64,000 nt of DNA, from positions 1 to 64,000 of the forward strand of contig NZ_QAYE01000005.1 in the NCBI RefSeq assembly GCF_003053745.1, given 5' to 3'. The position numbers were made by a program, and so were the translations under genes. This document shows, one piece after another, positions 27,048 to 34,967 of the stretch (positions are counted from its first letter, which is position 1; the number at the start of each line of letters is the position of its first letter). The DNA comes from Sphingomonas faeni (GTDB lineage: Bacteria > Pseudomonadota > Alphaproteobacteria > Sphingomonadales > Sphingomonadaceae). The notes beneath the pieces are model-generated. The model was not told the DNA's origin, did no database searches, and saw nothing but the letters and a program-made list of their open reading frames with translations.

Positions 27048-27542
27048 TTAGCGGGCGGAGATGGCGACGACGCCGAGCTCGGTCTTGCCCGTGGTGCGGG
27101 CTCCGGCGGTAAGCGGTACGGAGACGAGTTCGCGACCGCCGGTCTCGCGCGCAGCCTCGACGTTGAGGACATACTGGCCGGGCTTGACGTCGGCGGGCAG
27201 GGGAATCGTGTACTGGCCCGGCGTCCGCGTCGCCCCGCTGACGCCGTCGGCGGGCATCGTCATGCTGCGGCCGCCCTTGCGCCACCACGCGCGCAGATCC
27301 GCGAGCCATTTGGTACCGGGATCGTTGCCGCGCTTCTTGAGATCATACCAGACCGCCAGCGTCCGCGGCGCGCCGCCGCCGACCGGCTCGAGCCATACCG
27401 CGACATAGGGGCGATGATATTCGGCGACGTCGAGCCGCGGGATCGTGATCGTCACCGCACCGGGCGGCGCTGCAACCGCAGGCGACAACAGGGCAGGTGC
27501 GGTGATCGCCCCGCCGAGCAACAGGAACGCGGTAGGACGCAT
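27048..27542 (-). CDS. DUF2271-containing secreted protein with a flavinylation-like motif
   Basis: A 164-residue exported protein. The signal peptide spans about residues 1-25 (MRPTAFLLLGGAITAPALLS, then PAVAA). The core reads VTITIPRLDVAEYHRPYVAVWLE-like strands, then NDPGTKWLADLRAWWRKGG. Residues 99-105 read DGVSGAT, which matches the D-x-x-S/T-G-A-T motif modified by ApbE, placing a covalent FMN at Thr105. ApbE is encoded in the same operon. The start is the ATG at 27542; it lies 11 bp after the PepSY gene. Flavin attachment is inferred from the motif and neighbours. Confidence 0.9.
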   Translation of the reverse strand: MRPTAFLLLGGAITAPALLSPAVAAPPGAVTITIPRLDVAEYHRPYVAVWLEPVGGGAPRTLAVWYDLKKRGNDPGTKWLADLRAWWRKGGRSMTMPADGVSGATRTPGQYTIPLPADVKPGQYVLNVEAARETGGRELVSVPLTAGARTTGKTELGVVAISAR

Positions 27543-27553
27543 GGCGAAACCCC

Positions 27554-28210
27554 TCAATGGATGAACAGGATGGCGAGCAAGACGGGAAGCGCGAGCCCGG
27601 CGGCGACGATCGGCCAGGTCGAGGGCCGGTGCCGCGCGTGGAGTTGCAGCAGCAGGAGTCCGGTGAGTGTGAAGAGGATGCACGCGCCGGCGAAGACGTC
27701 AATGAACCAGAACCACGCCGCGCCCGCGTTGCGCCCCTTGTGCAGGTCGTTCAGATACGAGATCCAGCCGCGATCGGTGGTTTCCGCGGTGATCGCGCCG
27801 GTCGCGCGCGCGATGCTGACCCAGCCGTCGCCGCCGGGTCGCGGCAGCGCGACATAGGCGTCGCTATCGGACCATTCGACAGGCTTGCCAGCGGGATCGA
27901 GCCCGACTGCGGTCGCGACCGCCTTGGCGACGGGAACGGGGAGCGGCGCGTCGGCGGTATGCGGTGCGCTCAGCATGTGGAGCAGCGGGCGCGGTAACGT
28001 CCCGCTTTTCTCCACGACGACCGGTTTGGCACCGATCGATGCCGCATGATTGAGCGTGATGCCGGTGATCGCGAACAGCAGCATCGCGGTCAGCGACAGC
28101 GCCGCGCTGATCCAGTGCCAGCTGTGCAATTGCTTGAGCCACCAGCTTCGCCACTTGCGTTTGCGCTTGGCGGTCGTCGCAGGCGACGGGGAAGTTCGGG
28201 ACGCGTTCAC
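27554..28210 (-). CDS. PepSY-associated membrane protein
   Basis: A 218-residue inner-membrane protein. A basic N terminus (KRKRKWRSWWLKQLHSWHW) leads into the first helix (about 39-62). A periplasmic PepSY-like domain (about 63-160, with YVALPRPGGDGWVSI) follows, then a helix ending in LTGLLLLQL and a final helix at the C terminus. Such proteins resemble electron-transferring PepSY_TM reductases. The start is uncertain: GTG at 28210 or TTG at 28246. It heads the PepSY-DUF2271-DUF4198-ApbE operon. It may pass electrons across the membrane to the flavinylated partner; this is inference. Confidence 0.87.
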   Translation of the reverse strand: MNASRTSPSPATTAKRKRKWRSWWLKQLHSWHWISAALSLTAMLLFAITGITLNHAASIGAKPVVVEKSGTLPRPLLHMLSAPHTADAPLPVPVAKAVATAVGLDPAGKPVEWSDSDAYVALPRPGGDGWVSIARATGAITAETTDRGWISYLNDLHKGRNAGAAWFWFIDVFAGACILFTLTGLLLLQLHARHRPSTWPIVAAGLALPVLLAILFIH

Positions 28211-28318
28211 AGAGGTCCGCCTATCGGCTCGCGACACGCAGATCAAGGCTATTGAGAATAGTTAGCAGAAATGACGAGTGGTGCCTCGACGTCGCAGGAG
28301 GGCGTCGAGGCGATAGCA

Positions 28319-29086
28319 TCAGTCTCCGCGTCGTGCGCGCTCGGCCATCTCGTTGAACTGGTCGAGCGTTTCCGAAAAGCGGTGATCGGCTTCGGCATTG
28401 CGCAAAGGGCGGACGCGTTCGACGAGAATCTCGCTCGGCGTCGGCTGTTGTGTCCAGAGCGCCATGACCTCATCCGCAAACGCCTCCAGCGGCATGTAGG
28501 CCGAGCGCGTCTCCTGTCCGGGGGTGAGGCTGGTTTGTACGCCGGGGGGCACGATCTCGATGACCTCGACCTTGCCGTCCAACGCGCGACGCAGGCTGAC
28601 GGTGTAGGAGTGGATCGCCGCCTTGGTCGCGGAATAGACCGGCGCGGTGGTCAGCGGGATATAAGCCAGCCCGGACGTCAGGTTGACGATCGTGCCGCCG
28701 GACTGTCCCACGAGATGATCGACCAGCGCGTTGGTCAGCCTGATCGGCCCGAGCAGGTTGGTGACGATCGTCGCCTCCGCGTCGGCGAGATCGCGGCGGG
28801 TCGAAATATCCTCCAGCTTCATGATGCCGGCATTGTTGACCAGCACGTTGAGCGCGGGGTGTTCGGCGACGAGGCGCTGCGCAAAGTCCTCGATCGCGGC
28901 GGGATCGTCGATGTCGAGCGTCATCGCGCTCATGTTCTCGCGCCCCGCAATCGTCTCGTCGAGCGCTTCCTGACGTCGGCCGGCAACGATCACCGCGTTG
29001 CCCGCATCGTGGAGACGATGCGCCAGCGCGGCGCCGATACCCGACCCGCCGCCGGTGATGAGAATGGTGTTGCCGGTCGGGTTCAT
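28319..29086 (-). CDS. Short-chain dehydrogenase/reductase (DltE-like)
   Basis: A 255-residue classical SDR. TGGGSGIG near residue 11 binds NAD(P), NNAG is near residue 88, the catalytic Ser is in NLTSGLAYIP, and the YSATK motif gives Tyr and Lys. An Arg after the second strand (AGRRQEA) favours NADP. Substrate unknown. It is the last gene of an AKR-MFS-SDR operon, 75 bp after the MFS gene. It lies 108 bp downstream of the divergent end of the PepSY operon's upstream region. Confidence 0.93.
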   Translation of the reverse strand: MNPTGNTILITGGGSGIGAALAHRLHDAGNAVIVAGRRQEALDETIAGRENMSAMTLDIDDPAAIEDFAQRLVAEHPALNVLVNNAGIMKLEDISTRRDLADAEATIVTNLLGPIRLTNALVDHLVGQSGGTIVNLTSGLAYIPLTTAPVYSATKAAIHSYTVSLRRALDGKVEVIEIVPPGVQTSLTPGQETRSAYMPLEAFADEVMALWTQQPTPSEILVERVRPLRNAEADHRFSETLDQFNEMAERARRGD

Positions 29087-29161
29087 GCCGCGTCTCCTGA
29101 TGATAGCGGCGGTACAACGCAGGCGATGCGCGTTCGGTCCGCATCGATCAGGGGTCGGCTT

Positions 29162-30355
29162 CTACATAACCTCGACCGGACTCGCCGAAGCTGAATGGCG
29201 TTGATCGCGTACGGTATTCCGGCGAACGCTGACGATCACCGCGACGAGGCCAAGCGCTGACGAGACGGCACCCGCGATCGCCACCGCCGGATACCCGAAC
29301 CCTGCCGCGATCACGCCGCCGCCGACCGCTGCGCCAATCGCATTGCCCAGGTTGAACGCGCCGATGTTCATGGCGGATGCGAGGTTGGGCGCGTCCGCCG
29401 CGGCGTGCATCACGCGGATCTGCAGCGGCGGAACGAGCGCGAAACTCGCAATACCCCAGAGGAAGATGAGGATCGCGGTCGGAATCTTGAATGGCATTAG
29501 CAGTGCGAAGACGATCAGGATTGCCGTCAGGGAGGCGAGCGTGACGATCAACGTCTTGTCGACCGAGCGATCGGCGAAACGGCCGCCGAGCCAGTTGCCG
29601 AGCGTCAGCCCCAGGCCGTAGGTCACCAGCATCGCGGTAATGTAGCCGAGCGAGGCGTGGGTCACTTCGCGCAAGATCGGCGTGATGTAGGTGAACACGG
29701 TGAACATCGCGCTCGCGCCCACCACGGTCAGGCCCAGCGCGCCGAGCACGGGGCCCCGTGTCAGTACGCGCAGTTCCGCCATCGCATCGCTGCCCTCGGG
29801 CGCAGGCAAAGCCGGCAGCGTCAGCCGCAGCGCCGCCATCGTCGCCACGCCGAGTGCCGATATGCCCCAGAACGACGCGCGCCAGCCGAGATGGTCGCCT
29901 GCCCAGGTCGCGAGCGGCACGCCGACGACGTTCGCGATCGTCAGCCCCATGAACATCGCCGCCACCGCGCCCGCGCGTCGTTCCGCCGGTACGAGGCTGG
30001 CCGCCACGATCGACCCGACGCCGAAGAACGCGCCGTGGTTGAACGAGGTCAGTATCCGTGCGGCCATCAGCATGCCGTAGCCGGTCGATACCGCCGCGAG
30101 CAGGTTGCCGATGGTGAAGATACCGGCGAGTGCGATCAGCAACGTTCGCCGCGGCACCCGCCCGGTGGTCAACGTCATCAATGGCGCACCAATGACGACG
30201 CCGAGCGCATAGGCGCTGATCAGCAATCCCGCGGTCGGGATCGACACGCCGAGATCGGTCGCGATGACCGGAAGCAGCCCCATCGGCGCGAATTCGGTCA
30301 CGCCGATGCCGAACGCGCCGACGGCGAGGGCCAGCAGGCCGGGATTGAGTTTCAT
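29162..30355 (-). CDS. MFS transporter (AraJ/YdhP-like)
   Basis: A 397-residue, twelve-helix major facilitator of the DHA1-like drug/arabinose-efflux type. The N terminus reads LALAVGAFGIGVTEFAPMGLLPVIA, an acidic residue pattern typical of the AraJ group, and the loop 2-3 motif is GRVPRRTLLIAL. It sits between the aldo/keto reductase (11 bp upstream) and the SDR gene and is probably co-transcribed with both. Export of an aldehyde- or quinone-type toxicant is plausible but unproven. Confidence 0.92.
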   Translation of the reverse strand: MKLNPGLLALAVGAFGIGVTEFAPMGLLPVIATDLGVSIPTAGLLISAYALGVVIGAPLMTLTTGRVPRRTLLIALAGIFTIGNLLAAVSTGYGMLMAARILTSFNHGAFFGVGSIVAASLVPAERRAGAVAAMFMGLTIANVVGVPLATWAGDHLGWRASFWGISALGVATMAALRLTLPALPAPEGSDAMAELRVLTRGPVLGALGLTVVGASAMFTVFTYITPILREVTHASLGYITAMLVTYGLGLTLGNWLGGRFADRSVDKTLIVTLASLTAILIVFALLMPFKIPTAILIFLWGIASFALVPPLQIRVMHAAADAPNLASAMNIGAFNLGNAIGAAVGGGVIAAGFGYPAVAIAGAVSSALGLVAVIVSVRRNTVRDQRHSASASPVEVM

Positions 30356-30366
30356 GATGTCGTTCC

Positions 30367-31401
30367 TCAGACCAGCGCAGGGTTTAGCCGGGCGAAACCC
30401 TCTTGCTGGCGATAGGGCGTATGGGGGTAGGGCGGCAGCACATCGCTGGCCGTATCGAGCACAGCGACCTGTGCGGCCGTCAGTTCCCAGCCGACCGCCC
30501 CTAGATTGTCGCGCAACTGGGCTTCGTTACGTGCGCCGATGATGACGGACGATACGGTCGGGCGGCGCAACAGCCAGTTGATCGCGACCTGCGGCACGGT
30601 CTTGCCCGTCTCCGCCGCGACCGCCTCGAGCGCGTCGATCACGCGGTAGAGATGCTCGGCCTCGACCGGCGGTGCGAACTGTTCGGTGTCGTGCAGGCGG
30701 CTGCCCGCGGGGATCGGCCGGTCGCGCCCGATCTTGCCGGTCAGGCGACCCCAGCCAAGCGGGCTCCACACCAGCGCGCCGACTCCCTGATCCGCGCCGA
30801 GCGGCATCAGGTCTGCCTCGTACGCGCGGCCGATCAGCGAGTAATAGACTTGATGCGCGACCAGCCGCGGCGAGCCGTGGCGGTCGGCGATGCCTTGCGC
30901 CTTCATGAGCTGCCAGCCGGGATAGTTGGACACGCCCGCATAGCGGACCTTGCCCGCAGCGATCAGCGTGTCGAGCGTGCCGATCACCTCCTCCGTCGGG
31001 GTCGATGCATCGAAGGCGTGAAGCTGGAGTAGGTCGACGTAATCGGTGCCTAACCGCCGCAACGAATCCTCGACAGCGCGGATCAGCCGCGATCGCGACG
31101 CGCCCCAATCCTGCGGGCCGTCACCCATCGGCAGGCCGGTCTTGGTCGAGATCAACACCCGGTCGCACCGCCCCTTGATCGCCGCGCCGAGCACGGACTC
31201 CGAGGCGCCGTTGGAATAGACGTCGGCGGTGTCGAACAACGTCACGCCCGCTTCCAGGCAGACATCGACCAGCCGCCGTGCTTCGGTCTCGTCGCTGCGT
31301 CCCCACGCGCCGAACAACGGCCCCGTGCCGCCGAAGGTCGCGGTGCCGAAGCTCAACACGGGAACGCGCAAGCCCGATGATCCCAATTGCCGATAGTCCA
31401 T
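30367..31401 (-). CDS. Aldo/keto reductase
   Basis: A 344-residue AKR with an NADPH-dependent barrel. The tetrad is visible: Asp and Tyr in DTADVYSNGASE, Lys in LISTKTGLP and His in LLQLHAFD. The C-terminal phosphate-binding stretch is IIGARNEAQLRDNL. The family reduces aldehydes and ketones. It is the first gene of the AKR-MFS-SDR operon and is divergent from a LysR regulator across about 90 bp, the usual layout for LysR control. Confidence 0.95.
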   Translation of the reverse strand: MDYRQLGSSGLRVPVLSFGTATFGGTGPLFGAWGRSDETEARRLVDVCLEAGVTLFDTADVYSNGASESVLGAAIKGRCDRVLISTKTGLPMGDGPQDWGASRSRLIRAVEDSLRRLGTDYVDLLQLHAFDASTPTEEVIGTLDTLIAAGKVRYAGVSNYPGWQLMKAQGIADRHGSPRLVAHQVYYSLIGRAYEADLMPLGADQGVGALVWSPLGWGRLTGKIGRDRPIPAGSRLHDTEQFAPPVEAEHLYRVIDALEAVAAETGKTVPQVAINWLLRRPTVSSVIIGARNEAQLRDNLGAVGWELTAAQVAVLDTASDVLPPYPHTPYRQQEGFARLNPALV

Positions 31402-31488
31402 GTGCGTATCCCCGATGTTCGCGTTGGTGCATAGATGGACGGTATGGTGCCCCCTTATTAGACGATGCGGCGGCGAAGGATTTGTGAC

Positions 31489-32397
31489 GTGGACGCAAAG
31501 ATCGGGATAGGCGCCGACCGGGCCCGTGCGCTGGAGATCTTCGCGACGGTGATGCGCGAGGGCAGTTTCTCGGGGGCTGGTCGCGCGCTGGGGCTGACGC
31601 CATCAGCGGTGGCGCGGTCGATCGACCGGATCGAGACACGGCTTGGCGTGCGGTTGCTGCTGCGCTCTACGCGGGCCCTGACGCCGACCGTCGAGGGGCA
31701 GGTCTATCTGCAGACCGCGCGGCGGATTCTTGCCGACCTGGACGACGCGGAGCAGCAGATCGCCGATCAAGGTGCGCCGCGGGGGCGGCTGCGGATCAGC
31801 GCCGCGCTATCGCATGGGCGGTTGTGCATCGTGCCTCTGCTGGGCGAGTTCGCGCGTTCGTACCCACATATCCTGGTCGATTTCGCGCTGACCGATACGC
31901 TCGTCGATGTCGCGGGCGGGCAAGCGGACGTCGCGGTGCGCTTCGGTCCGCTGGCCGACAGCCTGCTGACCGCGCGCAAGCTGGGCGAAAGCGGCCGCGT
32001 CATCGTCGCGGCGCCCGACTATCTCGCACGGTGCGGGACGCCGACGGTCCCCGAAGACCTGCACGCGCATAATTGCCTCAACTTCAACTTTCGTCGCGTC
32101 GAACCTGTTTGGCCATTCCGCCGCGATGGGCAGGACATCGCGTTGTCGGTGAGGGGCAATATCGAGGCCAACAACGGCGAAACGTTGGGTCAGCTTGCGT
32201 GTGCGGCGGTCGGAATCGCGCGTGTCGGCGCGTTCAGCGTCGTCGACGACATCGCCGCGGGACGGCTCGTGCCCGTACTGGAGGACTTCAATCCAGGCGA
32301 TGTCGAGCAGATCCACGCGGTGTTCGTCGGCGGCACGAACACGCCGGCGCGCGTGCGCGTGTTCGTAGACTTCCTCGTCGCCCGGCTGGCCAACTAG
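31489..32397 (+). CDS. LysR-family transcriptional regulator
   Basis: A 302-residue LysR protein. The N-terminal winged helix-turn-helix reads LEIFATVMREGSFSGAGRAL, then LTPSAVARSIDRIETRLGVRLL. The effector-binding domain follows (GRLRISAALSHGR, then DVAVRFGPLADS). I chose the GTG at 31489, which has GAAGGA 8 bp upstream; an ATG at 31465 adds eight residues without a ribosome site. It probably regulates the divergent AKR-MFS-SDR operon in response to a substrate or product of that operon. Confidence 0.93.
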   Translation: MDAKIGIGADRARALEIFATVMREGSFSGAGRALGLTPSAVARSIDRIETRLGVRLLLRSTRALTPTVEGQVYLQTARRILADLDDAEQQIADQGAPRGRLRISAALSHGRLCIVPLLGEFARSYPHILVDFALTDTLVDVAGGQADVAVRFGPLADSLLTARKLGESGRVIVAAPDYLARCGTPTVPEDLHAHNCLNFNFRRVEPVWPFRRDGQDIALSVRGNIEANNGETLGQLACAAVGIARVGAFSVVDDIAAGRLVPVLEDFNPGDVEQIHAVFVGGTNTPARVRVFVDFLVARLAN

Positions 32398-32409
32398 GCG
32401 ATCGGACGG

Positions 32410-32829
32410 TCAGCGCTCGATCGAGAGTATGCGCGCATAGCCTTCCAGTTGCAGCGCGCGGTCTCGCGTCAGGATTGTCCCGGAAGCCGCCTCCATCGGG
32501 ACGTACATCGTGCCGCTGCGGGTGGCGTAGATAGCAGTTCGCACCCTGTCCTCGGCATCCCGGAAGGTGATCCAGACCCTTTGCGATTGGCGCAGGGATT
32601 GCGCCGCCGGGGCAGGGAGTCGCCGCAGCAGTGCCGCGTACGCAAGGTTCATGCGCCGATCATAGTCGCGCAGCGCTGTGGTCTCGCATTCGGTCTGGCC
32701 GGCGGTGGAGGCGTTGGCTTCGCGCTCCAGGCAACGCGGCAAGCTGGTGCCGGTAGGATCACCCGACGGCATTGCGGCAAGGTCGGCGGGCGATGCCAGC
32801 AGCGTCAGGAGATGCCATGCGAGAGTCAT
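32410..32829 (-). CDS. Lysozyme-inhibitor LprI-like (DUF1311) protein
   Basis: A 139-residue protein with a hydrophobic N terminus (MTLAWHLLTLLASPA), probably a signal peptide. The DUF1311/LprI domain shows the typical CLEREANAS, then TECETTALRDYDRRMNLAYAALLRRL and QSQRVWITFRDAED. The cysteines (CLER and TECE) are placed as in the family. LprI-type domains inhibit lysozyme in mycobacteria; in other bacteria the role is mostly unknown. The start is the ATG at 32829. A second member lies at 34469. It converges with the LysR gene 12 bp away. Confidence 0.85.
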   Translation of the reverse strand: MTLAWHLLTLLASPADLAAMPSGDPTGTSLPRCLEREANASTAGQTECETTALRDYDRRMNLAYAALLRRLPAPAAQSLRQSQRVWITFRDAEDRVRTAIYATRSGTMYVPMEAASGTILTRDRALQLEGYARILSIER

Positions 32830-32874
32830 CGGTTCGCCTCGATGCGGGTCGATCCGCGGCAATCTGTTCGATAG

Positions 32875-32904
32875 AAAAATGGGCCGGTGTTACCCGACCC
32901 ATTT
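32875..32904 (-). terminator. Intrinsic terminator after the 85-residue gene
   Basis: On the minus strand AAATGGGTCGG pairs with CCGGCCCATTT (11 bp, one G-T pair), followed by TTTC. It begins 4 bp after the stop codon. Confidence 0.85.
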
Positions 32905-32907
32905 CAC

Positions 32908-33165
32908 TTAGTTGCTGTCGGAGTTGTTGTCGTCTTCATGATCGACGATCAGGTACGTCACACCAGCGACGATGCCGACGCCGATGATCAGCGGAACAAT
33001 GCTCACGCCCGTGAGATTGCTTGCCTTCTTCGACGACGTGCCCGCACGAACCGGCGACGCGACCGAGAGCGACTGTGCCGAATTGGCGACAGGCGCGGCG
33101 CTGGCCGCAACTGGCAGGGCAGTCATGGCGACGGCGGACGCGCCGAGAATCAATGTTTTAATCAT
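32908..33165 (-). CDS. Small exported or membrane protein
   Basis: An 85-residue protein: an N-terminal signal peptide (MIKTLILGASAVAMTALPVA, cleaved near ASA), a short polar linker (SLSVASPVRAGTSSKKASN), one strong membrane helix (about residues 57-77, IVPLIIGVGIVAGVTYLIV) and an acidic tail (DHEDDNNSDSN). No family is recognised; similar small glycine-rich membrane proteins occur in sphingomonads. A strong terminator follows, and the upstream 250 bp is unusually AT-rich, which suggests an active promoter there. Confidence 0.8.
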   Translation of the reverse strand: MIKTLILGASAVAMTALPVAASAAPVANSAQSLSVASPVRAGTSSKKASNLTGVSIVPLIIGVGIVAGVTYLIVDHEDDNNSDSN

Positions 33166-33413
33166 AAGTCACTCTTCTCATGGAACAGCCGTTGCGGCTG
33201 CGGGGCACCAACGATTCCAGACCGCGTGGGTTCCTGATGATAACATGTCCGGATCGGACGAATAATTGTGTCGGGTATCGATGCGGATTAGTTGCTTGTA
33301 ATGAAGAGAATTATACGTTCAAATATAACTGTTTTGGGTTTCTTATACTTGTAACATAGTGCGTATGTGTCGAGAATGGCGTCCTAATTACCTGAAATAT
33401 CTGCATAAGGTGG

Positions 33414-34322
33414 TCAGTCGGCTCTTCCGTGCGCGTCCGCATGGGCAGTGATGGCTTCGCAGAGCGCGTGTGTCGCCAAAATGGCTGCAGCCGGGGTGGT
33501 GCGTTTCTCGCGTACCGCCGTCAGAAAGTCGGCGCACATCGCTTCGAAGCCGCGCTGACGTCCGACGGAGGTCCAGTCACTACGCCGATGGTGGCACTCC
33601 GTGCCGGCGGAGCGCACCCGTTCCGCCATGTTCCGCACCGACTGCCTCACGCCGTTCCCGATCACGTCCAGTCGTTCCTCGTCCAGTCCGCTATCCCGGT
33701 GCATCGTGCCGATGGCCGTAAAGCCCTCGCCCGCCAGCATCAGCGTCACCACCTTGAGCACTCCATGCTCGACATGAGTCTCGATCGTGCGGCGCAGTAA
33801 TGGGGCAGGCGCCAGAAACAGCAGCGTGTCGGCGACATGGATGAAGTCGTCGAACACTACTTTGCGCGGGGTGTCGGCCTGGCGGTAACGGTGCTTTTCC
33901 ATGACGATCAAGCTCGGGCCGGTACCACGAAGCGCCGCGTAGTCCGGGGCAAACCGGCGGTTGAACCCGACTGTCAGCAGCGTTTCCTGGCGTTCCGCCA
34001 GCGCCACAAGTTCTTGGGTTTCGGCAAGATTGTCGGCGAGCGGCTTGTCGACAAAGGTGGGGATACGCCGTTCCAGCAACAGTCGAACGAGCGCCGGATG
34101 CGCACCGGTCGCGGCGTGGATGAAAGCCGCGTCGAAGGTCGCCGCCTCCAATGCATGCTCTACGCTGGCATGAAGGTGAGGCACGCGGAACGAACGTCCG
34201 GCTTCACGGAGAACCCGCTGGTCGCGCGTCGCCAGATGGAGTTCCAGTTCGGGGTTCGCCGCCAGCACCGGCAGATATCCCTTGTGAGCGATGTCGCCCA
34301 ATCCCGTCACCAACACGCGCAT
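33414..34322 (-). CDS. Gfo/Idh/MocA-family oxidoreductase
   Basis: A 302-residue NAD(P)-dependent oxidoreductase. The Rossmann start is MRVLVTGLGDIAHKGYLPVL, and the signature DKPLADNLAETQELVALAE includes the EKP-like DKP catalytic lysine. The C-terminal domain (DDFIHVADTLLFLAPAPLL) is shorter than the common 350 residues, similar to MviM-like virulence-factor homologues. The substrate is probably a sugar or cyclitol; none can be named. It is divergent from the second LprI-like gene. Confidence 0.9.
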   Translation of the reverse strand: MRVLVTGLGDIAHKGYLPVLAANPELELHLATRDQRVLREAGRSFRVPHLHASVEHALEAATFDAAFIHAATGAHPALVRLLLERRIPTFVDKPLADNLAETQELVALAERQETLLTVGFNRRFAPDYAALRGTGPSLIVMEKHRYRQADTPRKVVFDDFIHVADTLLFLAPAPLLRRTIETHVEHGVLKVVTLMLAGEGFTAIGTMHRDSGLDEERLDVIGNGVRQSVRNMAERVRSAGTECHHRRSDWTSVGRQRGFEAMCADFLTAVREKRTTPAAAILATHALCEAITAHADAHGRAD

Positions 34323-34468
34323 CGCGACCTCCGAACCGTCAATTCCGGTGCGCTAGATACCGCAATCGCGCTCCGTGCCGATACGTGGCTTCGCGGGGCT
34401 GACGATTTACGCAGGCGCCACAGAACCGACCCGGGTTTGCGACGTTGGACAGGGAAAGGAGACCTGAA

Positions 34469-34822
34469 ATGCTGATCCTAGCGCTTGCCCTCACCCTGGC
34501 TGGCTCGCCCGATCTCGACCGCTGCCTCAACACCGGGGAGGCCGCACAGGGTATCACCCCGGCGATGGCGGCCTGTTTCGGCGCGGATTACAAGCGGGCC
34601 GATGGGCGACTGAACAGGACCTATGTTGCCACCATGAAACGGTTGCCGTCTGCGCGTCGCACCGCATTGCGCATGTCGCAGCGCGCCTGGATCAAACAGC
34701 GCGACGCTGCCTGCCCGCTCGATCAAGGCGACGGCGTCGGCACGATCGAACGCCTGAACCATCCCGCCTGCCTGACGAAGCAGACTGACCGGCGCACCGC
34801 GTGGCTTGCGCGCTACCGCTGA
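34469..34822 (+). CDS. Second LprI-like (DUF1311) small protein
   Basis: A 117-residue protein with a short signal peptide (MLILALALTLAGSP). The domain reads DLDRCLNTGEAAQ, MAACFGADYKRADGRLNRTYVATMKRL and LRMSQRAWIKQRDAAC, the typical Cys pattern and the Arg-Trp-Ile segment of DUF1311. The start is supported by AAAGGAG 8 bp upstream; an in-frame ATG at 34445 is not. It may be exported to bind lysozyme-like or cell-wall enzymes; family knowledge only. Confidence 0.87.
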   Translation: MLILALALTLAGSPDLDRCLNTGEAAQGITPAMAACFGADYKRADGRLNRTYVATMKRLPSARRTALRMSQRAWIKQRDAACPLDQGDGVGTIERLNHPACLTKQTDRRTAWLARYR

Positions 34823-34967
34823 TGTGATTCCTGCCGCAGCCGATTGGAAGCGGGGCGGGGTCGGGGAGAGTCTTCAGCCCGGTGAGATCCTCTATCCGTG
34901 CAATCCGATTCTCAATGCCCCGCTGTTCCAGTCGACGGCGCGCCGGGCCCGGTCCGAACGACCCGGA

